Shown: positions 9,318 to 18,305 of the stretch, piece by piece
Numbering within the stretch: the first letter of the stretch is position 1
How the letters are laid out: every line of letters starts with the position of its first letter
Origin: Phytohabitans rumicis
GTDB lineage: Bacteria; Actinomycetota; Actinomycetes; Mycobacteriales; Micromonosporaceae
Length of the DNA: 64,000 nt
Direction of reading: 5' to 3'
NCBI RefSeq assembly: GCF_011764445.1
Contig: NZ_BLPG01000001.1
Location: forward strand, 3,844,001-3,908,000
Made by a program: the position numbers and the translations under genes
Notes under the pieces: generated by a model
What the model was told of the DNA's origin: nothing
What the model saw: only the letters and a program-made list of their open reading frames with translations
Databases searched by the model: none

Positions 9318-10478
9318 ATGTGGGCTAGCGCCCTTTACTACCCCTATATGCGGGTTCGGGACACGGACTGGCTCAAGGTCGCTGCCCTGTACTGGGATTC
9401 GATGCACCGGTTCCAGCCGCACGGCTACGACCTCAGGGACACGGCAGATGGCCGGGCCTTCGCTGAGGCAGGATTCCTACGCCAGCTCGATCCCTCTCCG
9501 TATGCCCGCGACGTGGCGCTCGAGCTGCTGGGCTTCATGCGCGCCAACCGGCAGGCGCTGCAGCGTCGCTTCAGCGTCCACAACTTGGAACCATCCCCGG
9601 CCATCGGCCGTCGCTGGGGGTTCGAAGGGCCCGGCTGGGGTGACTCGCACCTCGGGTGGATCCATGGGAGCAAGATGAGCTACTCCTTCGCGGGCGCCTT
9701 GGCCGACTCCGGGCTAGCGCACATAGGCCGCGGACATGACGCGCAATGGGTCGGTGTACATCCGACTCTGGCTGCCGCCTACATGCTGGCACTCACCAGC
9801 GCCTGCGCTGCGCACGATCAGCTTGAGCCGGTCACCGACGAGCCCGTGTCACACCTGTCACCGGCGTCGGGTGTCGAATCGGCGATGCGGCTACTCAGCG
9901 ACGACGCTGAGCTCGCGAGCTATCGCGAATACGGTGTTGACACCACCGCCGGATTTGCGATGCTCGCGATCGAGTCGGTAGTGCCGCGCGACCTAGGTGC
10001 CATCAGTGTGGAACGTATTCTCGCGATCCGCGACAAGCTCACTGAGGAGTTGGGGACTTTTCGGGAGTTCGTCGCATCGCAGCAGCAAGAGTTGGAGCGC
10101 CTCGCAAGCATACGCGCTGACAGCGTCCGCACCGAGGCACTCGCTACGCACCTCGACAAGGAGATCAAACGGCGCGTCGAGCGGCTGGACCGCGGACTGC
10201 GGAGCCTGGGCTACGACACCGCTAGATCGCTACTCACGACACAAACCGTCACTCCGCCAGTGCTTGCGGTTGCGGGTGCCAATCTTGCCGATGCGCCGCC
10301 CGCCGTGGCGACCGTCGGAGCCGTAGGTCTGTTGGTCGGTACGGCGTGGTGGCAGCTCGTCAAAAATCGTGAGCAACAGCTGCGCGCCTCGCCCACCGGC
10401 TACCTGCTGGCCGTCAAGCGGGCGCTGAAGGCGCGGACCGTCACAGACCGCATGGCGAAGCTACTCCGTAAGGCCTGA
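9318..10478 (+). CDS. DUF6236-like protein of unknown function
   Basis: Protein of 386 residues starting at ATG 9318, with a GGTGGAG ribosome site ahead. The N-terminus (LYYPYMRVRDTDWLKVAALYW) matches the pattern of the DUF6236 family as I know it; this family has no established function. The middle is largely helical and acidic, residues about 230-300 form a probable coiled coil with many Glu, Arg and Lys, and a short hydrophobic stretch around 325-350 (VATVGAVGLLVGTAWW) could be a membrane segment. It lies alone between the HNH nuclease and the integrase inside the island, so a role in defence or element biology is possible but inferred only from position. Confidence 0.6.
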   Translation: MWASALYYPYMRVRDTDWLKVAALYWDSMHRFQPHGYDLRDTADGRAFAEAGFLRQLDPSPYARDVALELLGFMRANRQALQRRFSVHNLEPSPAIGRRWGFEGPGWGDSHLGWIHGSKMSYSFAGALADSGLAHIGRGHDAQWVGVHPTLAAAYMLALTSACAAHDQLEPVTDEPVSHLSPASGVESAMRLLSDDAELASYREYGVDTTAGFAMLAIESVVPRDLGAISVERILAIRDKLTEELGTFREFVASQQQELERLASIRADSVRTEALATHLDKEIKRRVERLDRGLRSLGYDTARSLLTTQTVTPPVLAVAGANLADAPPAVATVGAVGLLVGTAWWQLVKNREQQLRASPTGYLLAVKRALKARTVTDRMAKLLRKA

Positions 10479-10548
10479 GTCGGGTTCACCCGCTGCCCCT
10501 GCACCATAACGACTTGATGCTATACGCCACGATCGGCGAACTGCACGT

Positions 10549-11987
10549 CTACGACCTTGCCTCAAGGGTCGATTGCATGCGACTGGACCCTCGAGGGATG
10601 ACCGCGGTGACGGCCTCGGCTGCGGCGTGTGCGAGTTGTGGAAGCACGCTGGTGTAACTGTTCGCGGTCAGGGTGAGGGTGGAGTGGCCGAGGGTGGCCT
10701 GGATGACCTTGAGGTCGACGCCGGCGGCCAGGGCGAGGGTGGCGGCGCCGTGGCGGAGGTCGTGCAGCCGGACCGGCGGCAACCCGGCGTCGGCGACGAG
10801 GCGGCGGAAGCGGCGGCTGACGGTCTCCGGGTGCCAGGCCTGCCCGTCCGGCCGGACGAAGAACAGACCACCCTCGCTGGTGGACGGTCGGCGGGCCCGG
10901 TGGGCGCGCAGCACGGCGACGGTGGCGGTGTCGAGTGCGACGAGGCGGTTGCCGGCCTCGCTCTTCGGCGGCTTGCGCTGAAGAGTGCTGCCGGCGGCGG
11001 TGATCTGGTGGGTGATGGCGATCTCGGCGTGGTCGAGTTGGGTGTCGGCGTCGCAGAGGCCGACGGCCTCGCCGCGGCGCAGGCCGCGGTAGGCGATCAG
11101 GTGCAGCAGCGGATACAGGTCCGGGTCGTGGGCGGCGGCGTGGTCCAGGAAGGCGCCGGTCTGCTCGGGTGTCCAGACCATCACCGGGCCGGGGATCTCG
11201 CCGGTGTCCCGCCAGCGGTCCACCCGCGGCTCGGTCCACACCAGCGGCCGGGCCGGCCGCGCCGGCCACAGCTTCACCAGCGCGGCGGGGTTGACGCCGA
11301 TCAGGCCGTCGGCGACCGCGTCGTTGAGCGCCACCCGCAGCACCGCCCCGATCCGGTGGCAGGTGGCCCGGCCGGTGACCCGCCGGCCGCGCACAGACGC
11401 CCGCGCAGCCGGGCTGGTCGACCGGCGGCCGGCGCGGATGGAGTCGTTGGATGCCTCGATGGCGGCGAACATGGTCCGGATGTGCTCCGGGCGCAGCCGG
11501 TCCAGGGTGAGGTGGCCGAGGTGCGGGACCAGGTGGGCGCGAAGGTGGCTGGCGTAGGTGCGGCGGGTGTTCTCGTCCACCGGTCGGACGGCCAGCCACC
11601 TCTCCAGGTACACCGCGAGCGTGGTCGACCCGCCCAGTGCGCTCCGGGCGTCGAGGCGGTGGCGGACCGCGTCGACCGCCGGCAGCGGACGGCGATGCCT
11701 GACGGCCTGGAGCAGCCCGGCCACCTCGGCGGCCGCGACGGGGTCGTCGCCGGCCAGGCGCAGCAGGGCCTGGGCATGGTCCCGGGCGGCGAGCGCGTCG
11801 TGGTGGGTGCGGTAGCCGCCGCGGCGCAGCTGCCGCCGGCGTCGGGTGGCAGTTCGAGCCGGTAGTGCCACGCGCCGTGGCTGGCGCTCCACGTGCCGTT
11901 CGGCCGGCGCAGCCGCGGGCACGGCCCGCCGCCGGTGCGGCAGCCGCACCGCTTGAACACGTGCCGCGATCCTGCCCTGGTGCGCAT
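10549..11987 (-). CDS. Tyrosine site-specific integrase (one-base frameshift)
   Basis: Integrase of about 479 residues after restoring one base. The N-terminus lies in one frame from ATG 11985-11987 (VFKRCGCRTGG, then LRRPNGTWSASHGAWHYRLELPP), a Cys-containing start typical of actinomycete element integrases. The rest lies in another frame from about 11835 (RRQLRRGGYRTHHDAL onward). The SAM-like core-binding domain contains LERWLAVRPVDENTRRTY. The catalytic domain shows Arg in AYRGLRRGE, HDLRHG, and GHSTLTLTANSYTSV with the nucleophilic Tyr. One base near 11836-11840 joins the frames. It lies right beside a truncated tRNA-Arg, the expected attachment target, and probably inserted the island 1-12200. 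If the frameshift is real, the element can no longer move. Confidence 0.85.
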
Positions 11988-12174
11988 CGCCCACCCCCAG
12001 CATGGACGCCAGCCCGGCACGATGGCGGCGGCCACGTACCGGGGCCCGGTTGGCCTGATCGTCGCACCGGCACCGGGGTGCCGCGGCCACATCCGGGGAA
12101 GCCGACGCGGTCGCCGACCGCCGAGCACACATCGAGCACACAAGGCCCCGTCAACGGGCGAACAAAGGGAGAAG

Positions 12175-12195
12175 CCGCAGGCCAACGGCCTGCGG
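12175..12195 (-). terminator. Perfect hairpin between truncated tRNA and integrase
   Basis: The sequence CCGCAGGCC, loop AAC, GGCCTGCGG forms a nine-base-pair stem. It has no T-run. It may be a terminator, or part of the attachment region of the element. Confidence 0.45.
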
Positions 12196-12210
12196 TCAAG
12201 ATCATGTCAG

Positions 12211-12252
12211 CGGTTTAGGAAACCGTTGCTCTATCCCCTGAGCTACGAGGGC
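12211..12252 (-). pseudogene. 5' half of tRNA-Arg (anticodon CCU), 3' half missing
   Basis: Read on the minus strand from 12252, the sequence gives an acceptor strand GCCCTCG, a D arm (GCTC AGGGGATA GAGC) and an anticodon arm with loop TTCCTAA, so the anticodon is CCU. After the anticodon stem the sequence becomes TGACATGATCTTGACC, with no T-arm, no T-loop and no acceptor partner. The break falls where integrase core sites often lie, and the integrase gene starts about 220 bases away. The tRNA is therefore cut at the element boundary and is not restored at this end. The missing half may be at the other end of the island, outside the window. Confidence 0.75.
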
Positions 12253-12464
12253 GCGGCTCCCCAGGGTACCTGGCCAACGTTGGACGTTGAACGTTGGCCG
12301 TTGACGACTGCCGCCGACCGTCCGAACGCCGACCGCCGGAGCACGAAACCGACCACACCTGCAGCCGCCGCGACCAGACCCTCGACGACAGCACGAAGTT
12401 CCGCAACCTCCGCACGGAGATCGGCCAGTTCCGCGGCGCAGCCACACACAGAAGTCGCCCCCGG

Positions 12465-14804
12465 TCAGTCTTGGGAGGGCTGTTTCTGGCTGGCCAGCCA
12501 GCCGGCCACCTGGGTCCGGGACGTGAAGCCGAGTTTGCTCAGGATGTTCTCCACGTGCCCTTCGGCCGTGCGTTGGGCGACCACCAGCCGGGCGGCGATC
12601 TCCCGGTTGGTCAGGCCCTGGGCGATCAGCGCCGCCACCTCGCGCTCCCGCTTCGTCAGCCCGAGGCCGGCGGCCGCGTCCATGCGGGGTTTGGGGACCT
12701 GTACGCGTGGCTGCCGTTCGAGCGCCATCGCGACCGCGTCGGCGGCGGACAGGTCGGAGCCGCGCCGGATGGCGGCCGAGAACGTGGCGGCGCCGAGGCG
12801 TGAGCGTACCTGGTCCACGACTTCGTCGTGCCAGTCTTGCAGGGTGCGAAACGGTGCCAGCGACGTGTGCATCGCCTGCCACATCCGTTTGGACGCGCCG
12901 AGCAGCGCGGCGGATCGCTGGTCGCGGAGTTCACTGGCGGCGATCCAGGCGAGCGACTCTACGGCGAGCCCGACGGTGAACTGCTCGTCCTCGACGACTT
13001 TGCGGATGACCAGGCTCTCCTTGGCGGCCGCGGTGGCGCCGGCGTGGTCGCCGTCCCGCCAGCGCAGCACGCTGAGCGCCCACAGCGCGAACGCCTGCCA
13101 CCAGGCTTCGCCGCTGGCCGCACCGAGGTCTTTGGCGGTGGTTAGATCCTGGTAGCCGTTGGACGGCTGCCCGGCGAGTCCGCGGCACAATCCAAGCACG
13201 ATCAGCGTCCACATTTCGCCGTTGCGGTTGTCCAGCGCGCGGAATCCGGCGAGCGCCTGCTCGAGCATCGGCAGCGCTTCGGCGTGGTGGCCCGGCCACA
13301 TCAGGAAGACGCCCTGGATCAGCGGCAGGTACGCCCGCTCGGGCGACGGTGGCAGCGTCTCGGCCAGCGCCACCGCGTCGGCGAGCAGTTGGGCGGCCTG
13401 GTCGCCGTCGCCCTGGACGCCGGCGATCCACGCGGCGACGCGCAGGGCCTTGACCCGGCTCCAGTGCCGGGGCGCGGGGATCGCGAGGGCGCGGTCGAGC
13501 CAGTGCCGCCCTTCGGAGAGGTAGCCCCGGATGAACCAATGGTTTTGCAGGTCGGCCGCGAACTGCAACGCGATCTCGGGCGGGCCCGCGGTGATCGCGT
13601 ACTCCAGGGCCACGCGCAGGTTGGCGCGTTCGTGGCGCAGCCGCTGCATGACGGCCGCCTGGTAGGGGCTGACCCAGTTCCGGTCGGCGTGCGCGGCCAG
13701 TTCGGCGAACCAGCGGCAGTGCCGGCTGGCCACGGCCTCTTGCTCGCCGGCCGCGAGCAGCTTGAGCGCGCCGTACTCGCGGGTGACCTCGAGCATGTGG
13801 TAGCGCGCGTTGCCGTTCCCGGTCCGGGTCAGCACCGACTTGTCCACTAGGGAGGCGATCAGGTCGAGGATGGTGTCGGCGGGCAGCTTGTCGTCGGCGC
13901 AGACCGCCTCGGCGGCGTCCAGCTCGACGCCGCCGGCGAAGACCGACATCCGCGCCCACAGGGTGCGTTCGGCGTCGGAGCAGAGGTCCCAGCTCCAGTC
14001 GATCAGCGCGCGCAGCGTCTGCTGCCGGGCGGGTGCGTTGCGGGCGCCGGCGGTGAGCAGCCGGTATCGGTCGGTGAGCCGGTCCAGGATCTGTTCGAGG
14101 GAGAGCACCCGGAGCCGGGCCATGGCGAGTTCGATCGCCAACGGCATGCCTTCGAGCGCCTGGCACAGCCGTACGATCGTCGCGCAGTTCGCGTCGGTGA
14201 CCTGAAAGCCAGGGCACACCGCCGTGGCCCGCTCGACGAGCAGGCTGGCCGACTCGTAGTTGTGCAGATCGGCGGGGGTGCAGGCGGCGCCCTGACCGGG
14301 CACCGACAGCGGCTGCACGGTCAGGTTGGCCTCGCTGTCGAGCCGGAGCGCCTGCCGGCTGGTGACCAGGATGCGCAGCTCGGGGCAGGCCCGCAGCAGG
14401 GTCTCTGCGAGGTCTGCGCAGGCACCGACGAGGTGCTCGCAGTTGTCCAGGATGAGGAGCGCCTGCTGGTCGGCCAGGAACGCGGCCAACCCGTGCGCGT
14501 CGGGGCTGACCACGTCCTCGCGGATGCCGAGTGTCTCGCCGACGGTGACCGCGACCAGGTCGGGGTCGCGCAGCTCGGCGAGCCCGACGAACCAGACCCC
14601 GTCGGGAAAGCTGCGGCGCAGCTCGGCGCCGACCCGCTGGGCGAGCCGGGTCTTGCCGACCCCGCCCGCGCCGGTGAGCGTGACCAGCCGGCTGGCGGAG
14701 AGCATCCGCCGGATTCCGGTCACCTCGTGCCGGCGGCCTACGAAGCTGGTCACCTCGGCGGGAAGGTTGCCGAGGGAGCCGCGCGTGGTCGTGGCCGTGC
14801 TCAT
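12465..14804 (-). CDS. Large LuxR-type ATPase transcriptional regulator
   Basis: Protein of 779 residues. An N-terminal NB-ARC-like ATPase has Walker A TGAGGVGKTRLAQ near residue 45 and Walker B ALLILDNCEH. A helical TPR-like middle follows, and the C-terminus is a LuxR/NarL helix-turn-helix (LTKREREVAALIAQGLTNRE). Such regulators bind DNA through the LuxR domain, and ATP binding plus a ligand or partner controls their activity. ATG 14802-14804 is preferred; an in-frame start 39 bases upstream adds a weakly supported extension. It is divergent from the ECF sigma gene at 14970 and may regulate it, but no operator is evident. It lies just outside the integrated island. Confidence 0.9.
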   Translation of the reverse strand: MSTATTTRGSLGNLPAEVTSFVGRRHEVTGIRRMLSASRLVTLTGAGGVGKTRLAQRVGAELRRSFPDGVWFVGLAELRDPDLVAVTVGETLGIREDVVSPDAHGLAAFLADQQALLILDNCEHLVGACADLAETLLRACPELRILVTSRQALRLDSEANLTVQPLSVPGQGAACTPADLHNYESASLLVERATAVCPGFQVTDANCATIVRLCQALEGMPLAIELAMARLRVLSLEQILDRLTDRYRLLTAGARNAPARQQTLRALIDWSWDLCSDAERTLWARMSVFAGGVELDAAEAVCADDKLPADTILDLIASLVDKSVLTRTGNGNARYHMLEVTREYGALKLLAAGEQEAVASRHCRWFAELAAHADRNWVSPYQAAVMQRLRHERANLRVALEYAITAGPPEIALQFAADLQNHWFIRGYLSEGRHWLDRALAIPAPRHWSRVKALRVAAWIAGVQGDGDQAAQLLADAVALAETLPPSPERAYLPLIQGVFLMWPGHHAEALPMLEQALAGFRALDNRNGEMWTLIVLGLCRGLAGQPSNGYQDLTTAKDLGAASGEAWWQAFALWALSVLRWRDGDHAGATAAAKESLVIRKVVEDEQFTVGLAVESLAWIAASELRDQRSAALLGASKRMWQAMHTSLAPFRTLQDWHDEVVDQVRSRLGAATFSAAIRRGSDLSAADAVAMALERQPRVQVPKPRMDAAAGLGLTKREREVAALIAQGLTNREIAARLVVAQRTAEGHVENILSKLGFTSRTQVAGWLASQKQPSQD

Positions 14805-14969
14805 AGAGGCACGGTAGTTGGTCGGCTTCCGGAATGCGCCCACGCAAGATACGTACCCGCAAGTAACAACACGGGTAGGAATCCAGGTACTTTCCCCGTG
14901 TTCGCTACGTGTGCGGCGACGAAGGATTGGGGTCCTAACTCAGAGCGATCGAATCGAAAGGGGTACGGC

Positions 14970-15566
14970 ATGGGCCGCCACGCCGCCGACTGGACGGCGC
15001 CCGGCTCACCAGGCCCGTACGACCGAGGGAAAGCCCAGGTCAGTGCGGAGCGCGCCGCGCAAATCTTCGATCGACTGGTCGAACCGCATCGCGCGGCCCT
15101 GCGAGCGTACGTCCTGCGACTCACGGAGGGTGACGAAGCCATTGCCGACTCGGTCCTCAAGGAGACGCTCTACCGGCTGGCACAGCAGCCATGGCGCTAC
15201 CCTCAGCACCCGCCGGCCGTGCGACCTTGGCTGGTGCTGACCGTCCACAACGTGCTGCGCGACGGCGAGCGCCACGCCCCGGCCGGTCTCGACGACCGCC
15301 CCTATTCGGTGGTCCAGGACGTACGCAAGCCGGGCCCGGCGCCCCCGACACCCGCCGCCACGGTCGCCGTACTCATGAAGGACCTCGCGCCCGCGGACCG
15401 CGAGCTGGTCGTCGAGCTGGTGTACCGCGGGGTCTCCCTCGAGGCCGCCGCGGCCGAGCGCGGCGTCCCGGTGGAGACGATCAAATCCCGCCTGTACGCC
15501 GCGATGCGGACCCTGCGCGCCGCACTCGCAAAAGAGCGCAACGATCCGGCGGGGACGGGCGTGTAA
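14970..15566 (+). CDS. ECF-type RNA polymerase sigma factor
   Basis: Protein of 198 residues from ATG 14970, with a GAAAGGGG ribosome site. Region 2 is seen in IFDRLVEPHRAALRAYVLRL and RPWLVLTVHNVLRD; region 4 is seen in LAPADRELVVELVYRGVSLE, with the recognition helix VPVETIKSRLYAAMRTLRAAL. The lack of an obvious conserved acidic motif in region 2.2 makes the first domain a weaker match than that of the next gene. It is the first of two sigma-like genes in tandem, five bases apart, followed by a membrane protein, so the three probably form one operon. It may activate its own operon, like many ECF factors, but no target promoter was identified. Confidence 0.82.
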   Translation: MGRHAADWTAPGSPGPYDRGKAQVSAERAAQIFDRLVEPHRAALRAYVLRLTEGDEAIADSVLKETLYRLAQQPWRYPQHPPAVRPWLVLTVHNVLRDGERHAPAGLDDRPYSVVQDVRKPGPAPPTPAATVAVLMKDLAPADRELVVELVYRGVSLEAAAAERGVPVETIKSRLYAAMRTLRAALAKERNDPAGTGV

Positions 15567-15571
15567 CCAGG

Positions 15572-16084
15572 GTGGACGAGCCACCGCCGGCGACCGACGT
15601 CACCGGGCCCGAGTTTCATGAGATCTACCATGCCCACTTTCGCATGCTGACCGTGCAGCTCACCGCCCACTGTGGTGATATCTCGCAGGCGCAGGACCTG
15701 GTGCAGGAGGCGTTCTGCCGGGCGTACGCGCGCTGGTCCCGGGTCCGCCGGTACGACGATCCGCTCGCCTGGATCCGCCGCGTCGCCTGGAACCTCGCCA
15801 CCAGCCGGTGGCGCCGGGTACGCACCGCGCAGGCGTTCCTGCGCCGCCAGCGCGAGGAGTACACGGAAGGGCCGAGCCCGGACCGCGTGGCCCTCACCGC
15901 CGCGCTGGCCGTGCTGCCGCCGAATCAGCGCCGCGCGGTGGTCCTGCACTACCTGGCGGACCTGCCGGTGCCCGAGGTGGCACGCCAGGAGGGCGTACCC
16001 GAGGGGACGGTCAAATCGTGGCTGCATCGGGCCCGTGCCGCGCTGGCGGCCCAGCTGTCCGAAGCGCGAGGAGGTGACGCATGA
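15572..16084 (+). CDS. SigE-family ECF sigma factor
   Basis: Protein of 170 residues from GTG 15572, five bases after the preceding sigma gene. Region 2 reads DLVQEAFCRAYARWSRVRRY with DPLAWIRRVAWNLATSRWRR; region 4 reads LPPNQRRAVVLHYLADLPVP with helix VPEGTVKSWLHRARAALA. This is the SigE-like ECF group common in Micromonosporaceae. Its stop overlaps the start of the membrane protein downstream by four bases (ATGA), so the two products are translationally coupled. That partner is a candidate membrane-bound regulator of this sigma factor. Longer upstream starts overlap the preceding gene and are not preferred. Confidence 0.9.
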   Translation: MDEPPPATDVTGPEFHEIYHAHFRMLTVQLTAHCGDISQAQDLVQEAFCRAYARWSRVRRYDDPLAWIRRVAWNLATSRWRRVRTAQAFLRRQREEYTEGPSPDRVALTAALAVLPPNQRRAVVLHYLADLPVPEVARQEGVPEGTVKSWLHRARAALAAQLSEARGGDA

Positions 16085-17247
16085 TCGGGGAGCAGCCGGA
16101 CCAGCTCGGTGACGCGTTCGCCGCCTTCCGGGAGCAGGTGCTGCCCGAGGTGCGCCCGACCGGGATCGACGCGGTGCAGCGGACAGTCCGGCGCCGCCGG
16201 CGGCGGGCCGCGGTCGTGGTGGCGGCGGTCACCGTGGTGGCGGTCGCTCTCCCGATCGTCGCGTACGCCGGCCTGACCGACGGCGACCGGCCACCGGGGC
16301 CCACCGACTCGCCATCGCCGTCGACGACCGGCTCCGCGTCGCCGACTCCCTCGCCGACCCCCTCACCGTCCATGGTGGACGGAAGGATCACCCGCGAGCA
16401 GCTCCTCGCCGCCGCCGTCGACCTGCCCGACTGGTGGCCCGGCGCGATAGACGAGTGCACGACCGAGGACGTGCGACTGCGGCCAAGCCCCGACGGCACC
16501 TCCGCACCGGCACTGCTCGACCTGCGACACGGCGACGTGGACGGCGACCCGGCGGCCGAGACGGTCGTCCGGCTCGAGTGCGGGGGCGGGGACGAGACGG
16601 CGCGGCAGGTCGTCGCGTTCGATCGGGACGGCGCCGGCCAGATCACCGCCCTCGGCCAGGTCGTCCGCAACGGCTCCGGAGTGTCGGACCTCACGGAGTT
16701 CGAGATCGCCAGCGGCAAGGTGCGGGTCCTGGTCGTCGGTCCCGACCGGGTGCGGCAGTGGCGGACCTACTCCTGGGCCGGCGACCGGTTCCGCCAGACC
16801 GGCGGGCCGACAGCGTTCGCGTCGCCGTCGCAGACCACCGCTCCGCCGGCGCCGGCCTTCCGGCTCACGATCACCGCGACCGACATGGTGTACGGACCGG
16901 TGGAGGCCGATAGTTGGCGGCGCGCCACCACCACGGTCACGATCGTCAACGCCAGTGCCGCCACGGTGGACTATCCACTGGTGACATTCCCGCGGAACAG
17001 CCGCGACGAGGCCGAGCACGCGATCTGGTCCGGTTGCCCGACCATGCAAGGCCGGCCGGATCGGATCGTGTGCGTCGCCGACCCGCTCGGCCCCGGCGAG
17101 CAGCGCAGCATCGCGCTTGCCTTCATCACCCATGAAGACGGCCCACCCGGCCCGGCGACGTTGCGCGTGGACGCGGGGGCCGACAGCGATGGCACCGTGC
17201 TGCCGGGCACCGGCCAGGAGACCACGTTCCAGGTGTCGTTCAGCTGA
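16081..17247 (+). CDS. Single-pass membrane protein coupled to SigE-type sigma factor
   Basis: Protein of 388 residues. About 40 cytoplasmic residues end in an Arg-rich stretch (VRRRRRRAA), followed by one membrane segment around residues 42-66 (VVVAAVTVVAVALPIVAYAG) and a Ser/Pro/Thr-rich linker. The remainder is an extracytoplasmic domain with no family I recognise. The topology and the ATGA overlap with the sigma gene fit an anti-sigma-like or signal-sensing partner, although no zinc-binding anti-sigma motif is visible in the short cytoplasmic part. The gene ends 14 bases before the convergent TolB-like gene. Confidence 0.7.
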   Translation: MIGEQPDQLGDAFAAFREQVLPEVRPTGIDAVQRTVRRRRRRAAVVVAAVTVVAVALPIVAYAGLTDGDRPPGPTDSPSPSTTGSASPTPSPTPSPSMVDGRITREQLLAAAVDLPDWWPGAIDECTTEDVRLRPSPDGTSAPALLDLRHGDVDGDPAAETVVRLECGGGDETARQVVAFDRDGAGQITALGQVVRNGSGVSDLTEFEIASGKVRVLVVGPDRVRQWRTYSWAGDRFRQTGGPTAFASPSQTTAPPAPAFRLTITATDMVYGPVEADSWRRATTTVTIVNASAATVDYPLVTFPRNSRDEAEHAIWSGCPTMQGRPDRIVCVADPLGPGEQRSIALAFITHEDGPPGPATLRVDAGADSDGTVLPGTGQETTFQVSFS

Positions 17248-17261
17248 CGGATAAGGCGGGC

Positions 17262-18305
17262 TCAGGGCACGTAGCGCAGGAGTCGGGTCTCATGGGGCCA
17301 CTTCGGCTCCTGCCAGGAGGCGAGGAGTGCGCCATCCGGGGAGCGGAGCTCCAGGGTGTACGCGTCACCTGCCGCCACCCGTAGCAGCAGCCCACCGTCC
17401 GGGGTGAGCAGCGCGTTCTCGCACGTCAGCTGGCTGACCTCCCCGCTCAACCCGTCGATCAGGCGGTCGGCGAACGACAGGGTGATGCCCTCCGGGCAGT
17501 TGCAGCCGTCCGGTTCGCCGACCGCCGCGACCACCTTCGCCCCGTCGTTCGAGATGCTCACCGGGTAGCGGACGTACGCGGGGTCACGGAGCTGGACCGG
17601 TACGACCCGCCGGGCGGTCCCGTCGGCCTGCACCGTCAGCAGCTGGGAGTTGAGCGACCCGTTCGGAAACTGGACGTACGCCAGCCGGCGGCCGTCCGGT
17701 GACCACACCGGGAAGCAGCCGCCCGTCTGGTCCACTTCCGCGACCGGAGAGCCGTCCGCGTCGGCGACCATCAGCGCGCTGTCTTCCCAGCCACCCGAGA
17801 CGAACGCGACCCGGCCGCCGTCCGGTGACCAGGACGGCCGGCCGCAGTCGCTCTGCAGCTCCTGCGTGCCGACCTTGGTCGCCTCCGAGCCGTCGGTGCG
17901 ACCGACCATGACGGCGCCGTCGACCGTGACCCAGGCGGCGCGGTGCCCGTCCGGGGACAGGGCCACGGTCTCGCCGAGCGCGCCCGAGGGGAACTTCGCG
18001 AACTCCTCCAGCTCGCCGCCGGGTGCGAGCCGGTAGACCGTGTACGCCGGCAGCTCCGACGAGGCGAAGTACACGGTCCCGGGAATGGTGACCACGGGCT
18101 CGGCCGGCGGGAGGGCCCGCTCCGACGGGAGTGCCCGCACCGCGCCGTACGTGGCGCCGGCGGCCAGGGCGACGACGGCGAGCGACCCTGCGACGGCACG
18201 ACGGGCGCGCAGCCGCCGGGAGGTGGCGAGCACCCGGTCGTGCAGGTCGACCGGCTGGACGTCCTCGGCGAGCTCGGTCAGGGCCGTCGAAAGGGAGTTC
18301 TTCAC
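17262..18305 (-). CDS. Membrane-anchored TolB/WD40-like beta-propeller protein
   Basis: Protein of 347 residues from GTG 18303-18305. An N-terminal cytoplasmic tail is followed by one membrane segment near residues 38-60 (AVAGSLAVVALAAGATYGAV). The outer domain contains repeated propeller motifs ALSPDGHRAAWV, SWSPDGGRVAFV, VWSPDGRRLAYV and SISNDGAKVVAAV. Its start overlaps the stop of the SigE-type gene upstream (GTGA), which places both in one operon. By analogy with similar pairs, it may act as a membrane partner or sensor for that sigma factor; this is inference. Two Cys close to each other (GCNCPEG) may form a disulfide or metal site. Confidence 0.8.
   Translation of the reverse strand: MKNSLSTALTELAEDVQPVDLHDRVLATSRRLRARRAVAGSLAVVALAAGATYGAVRALPSERALPPAEPVVTIPGTVYFASSELPAYTVYRLAPGGELEEFAKFPSGALGETVALSPDGHRAAWVTVDGAVMVGRTDGSEATKVGTQELQSDCGRPSWSPDGGRVAFVSGGWEDSALMVADADGSPVAEVDQTGGCFPVWSPDGRRLAYVQFPNGSLNSQLLTVQADGTARRVVPVQLRDPAYVRYPVSISNDGAKVVAAVGEPDGCNCPEGITLSFADRLIDGLSGEVSQLTCENALLTPDGGLLLRVAAGDAYTLELRSPDGALLASWQEPKWPHETRLLRYVP

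Noticed and set aside
12200-12252. Intact tRNA-Arg
   Set aside because: No T-arm, T-loop or 3' acceptor strand follows the anticodon arm.
12260-12310. Short AACGTTGG-like repeats near the tRNA
   Set aside because: Only three imperfect units; no link to the integrase or another feature could be shown.
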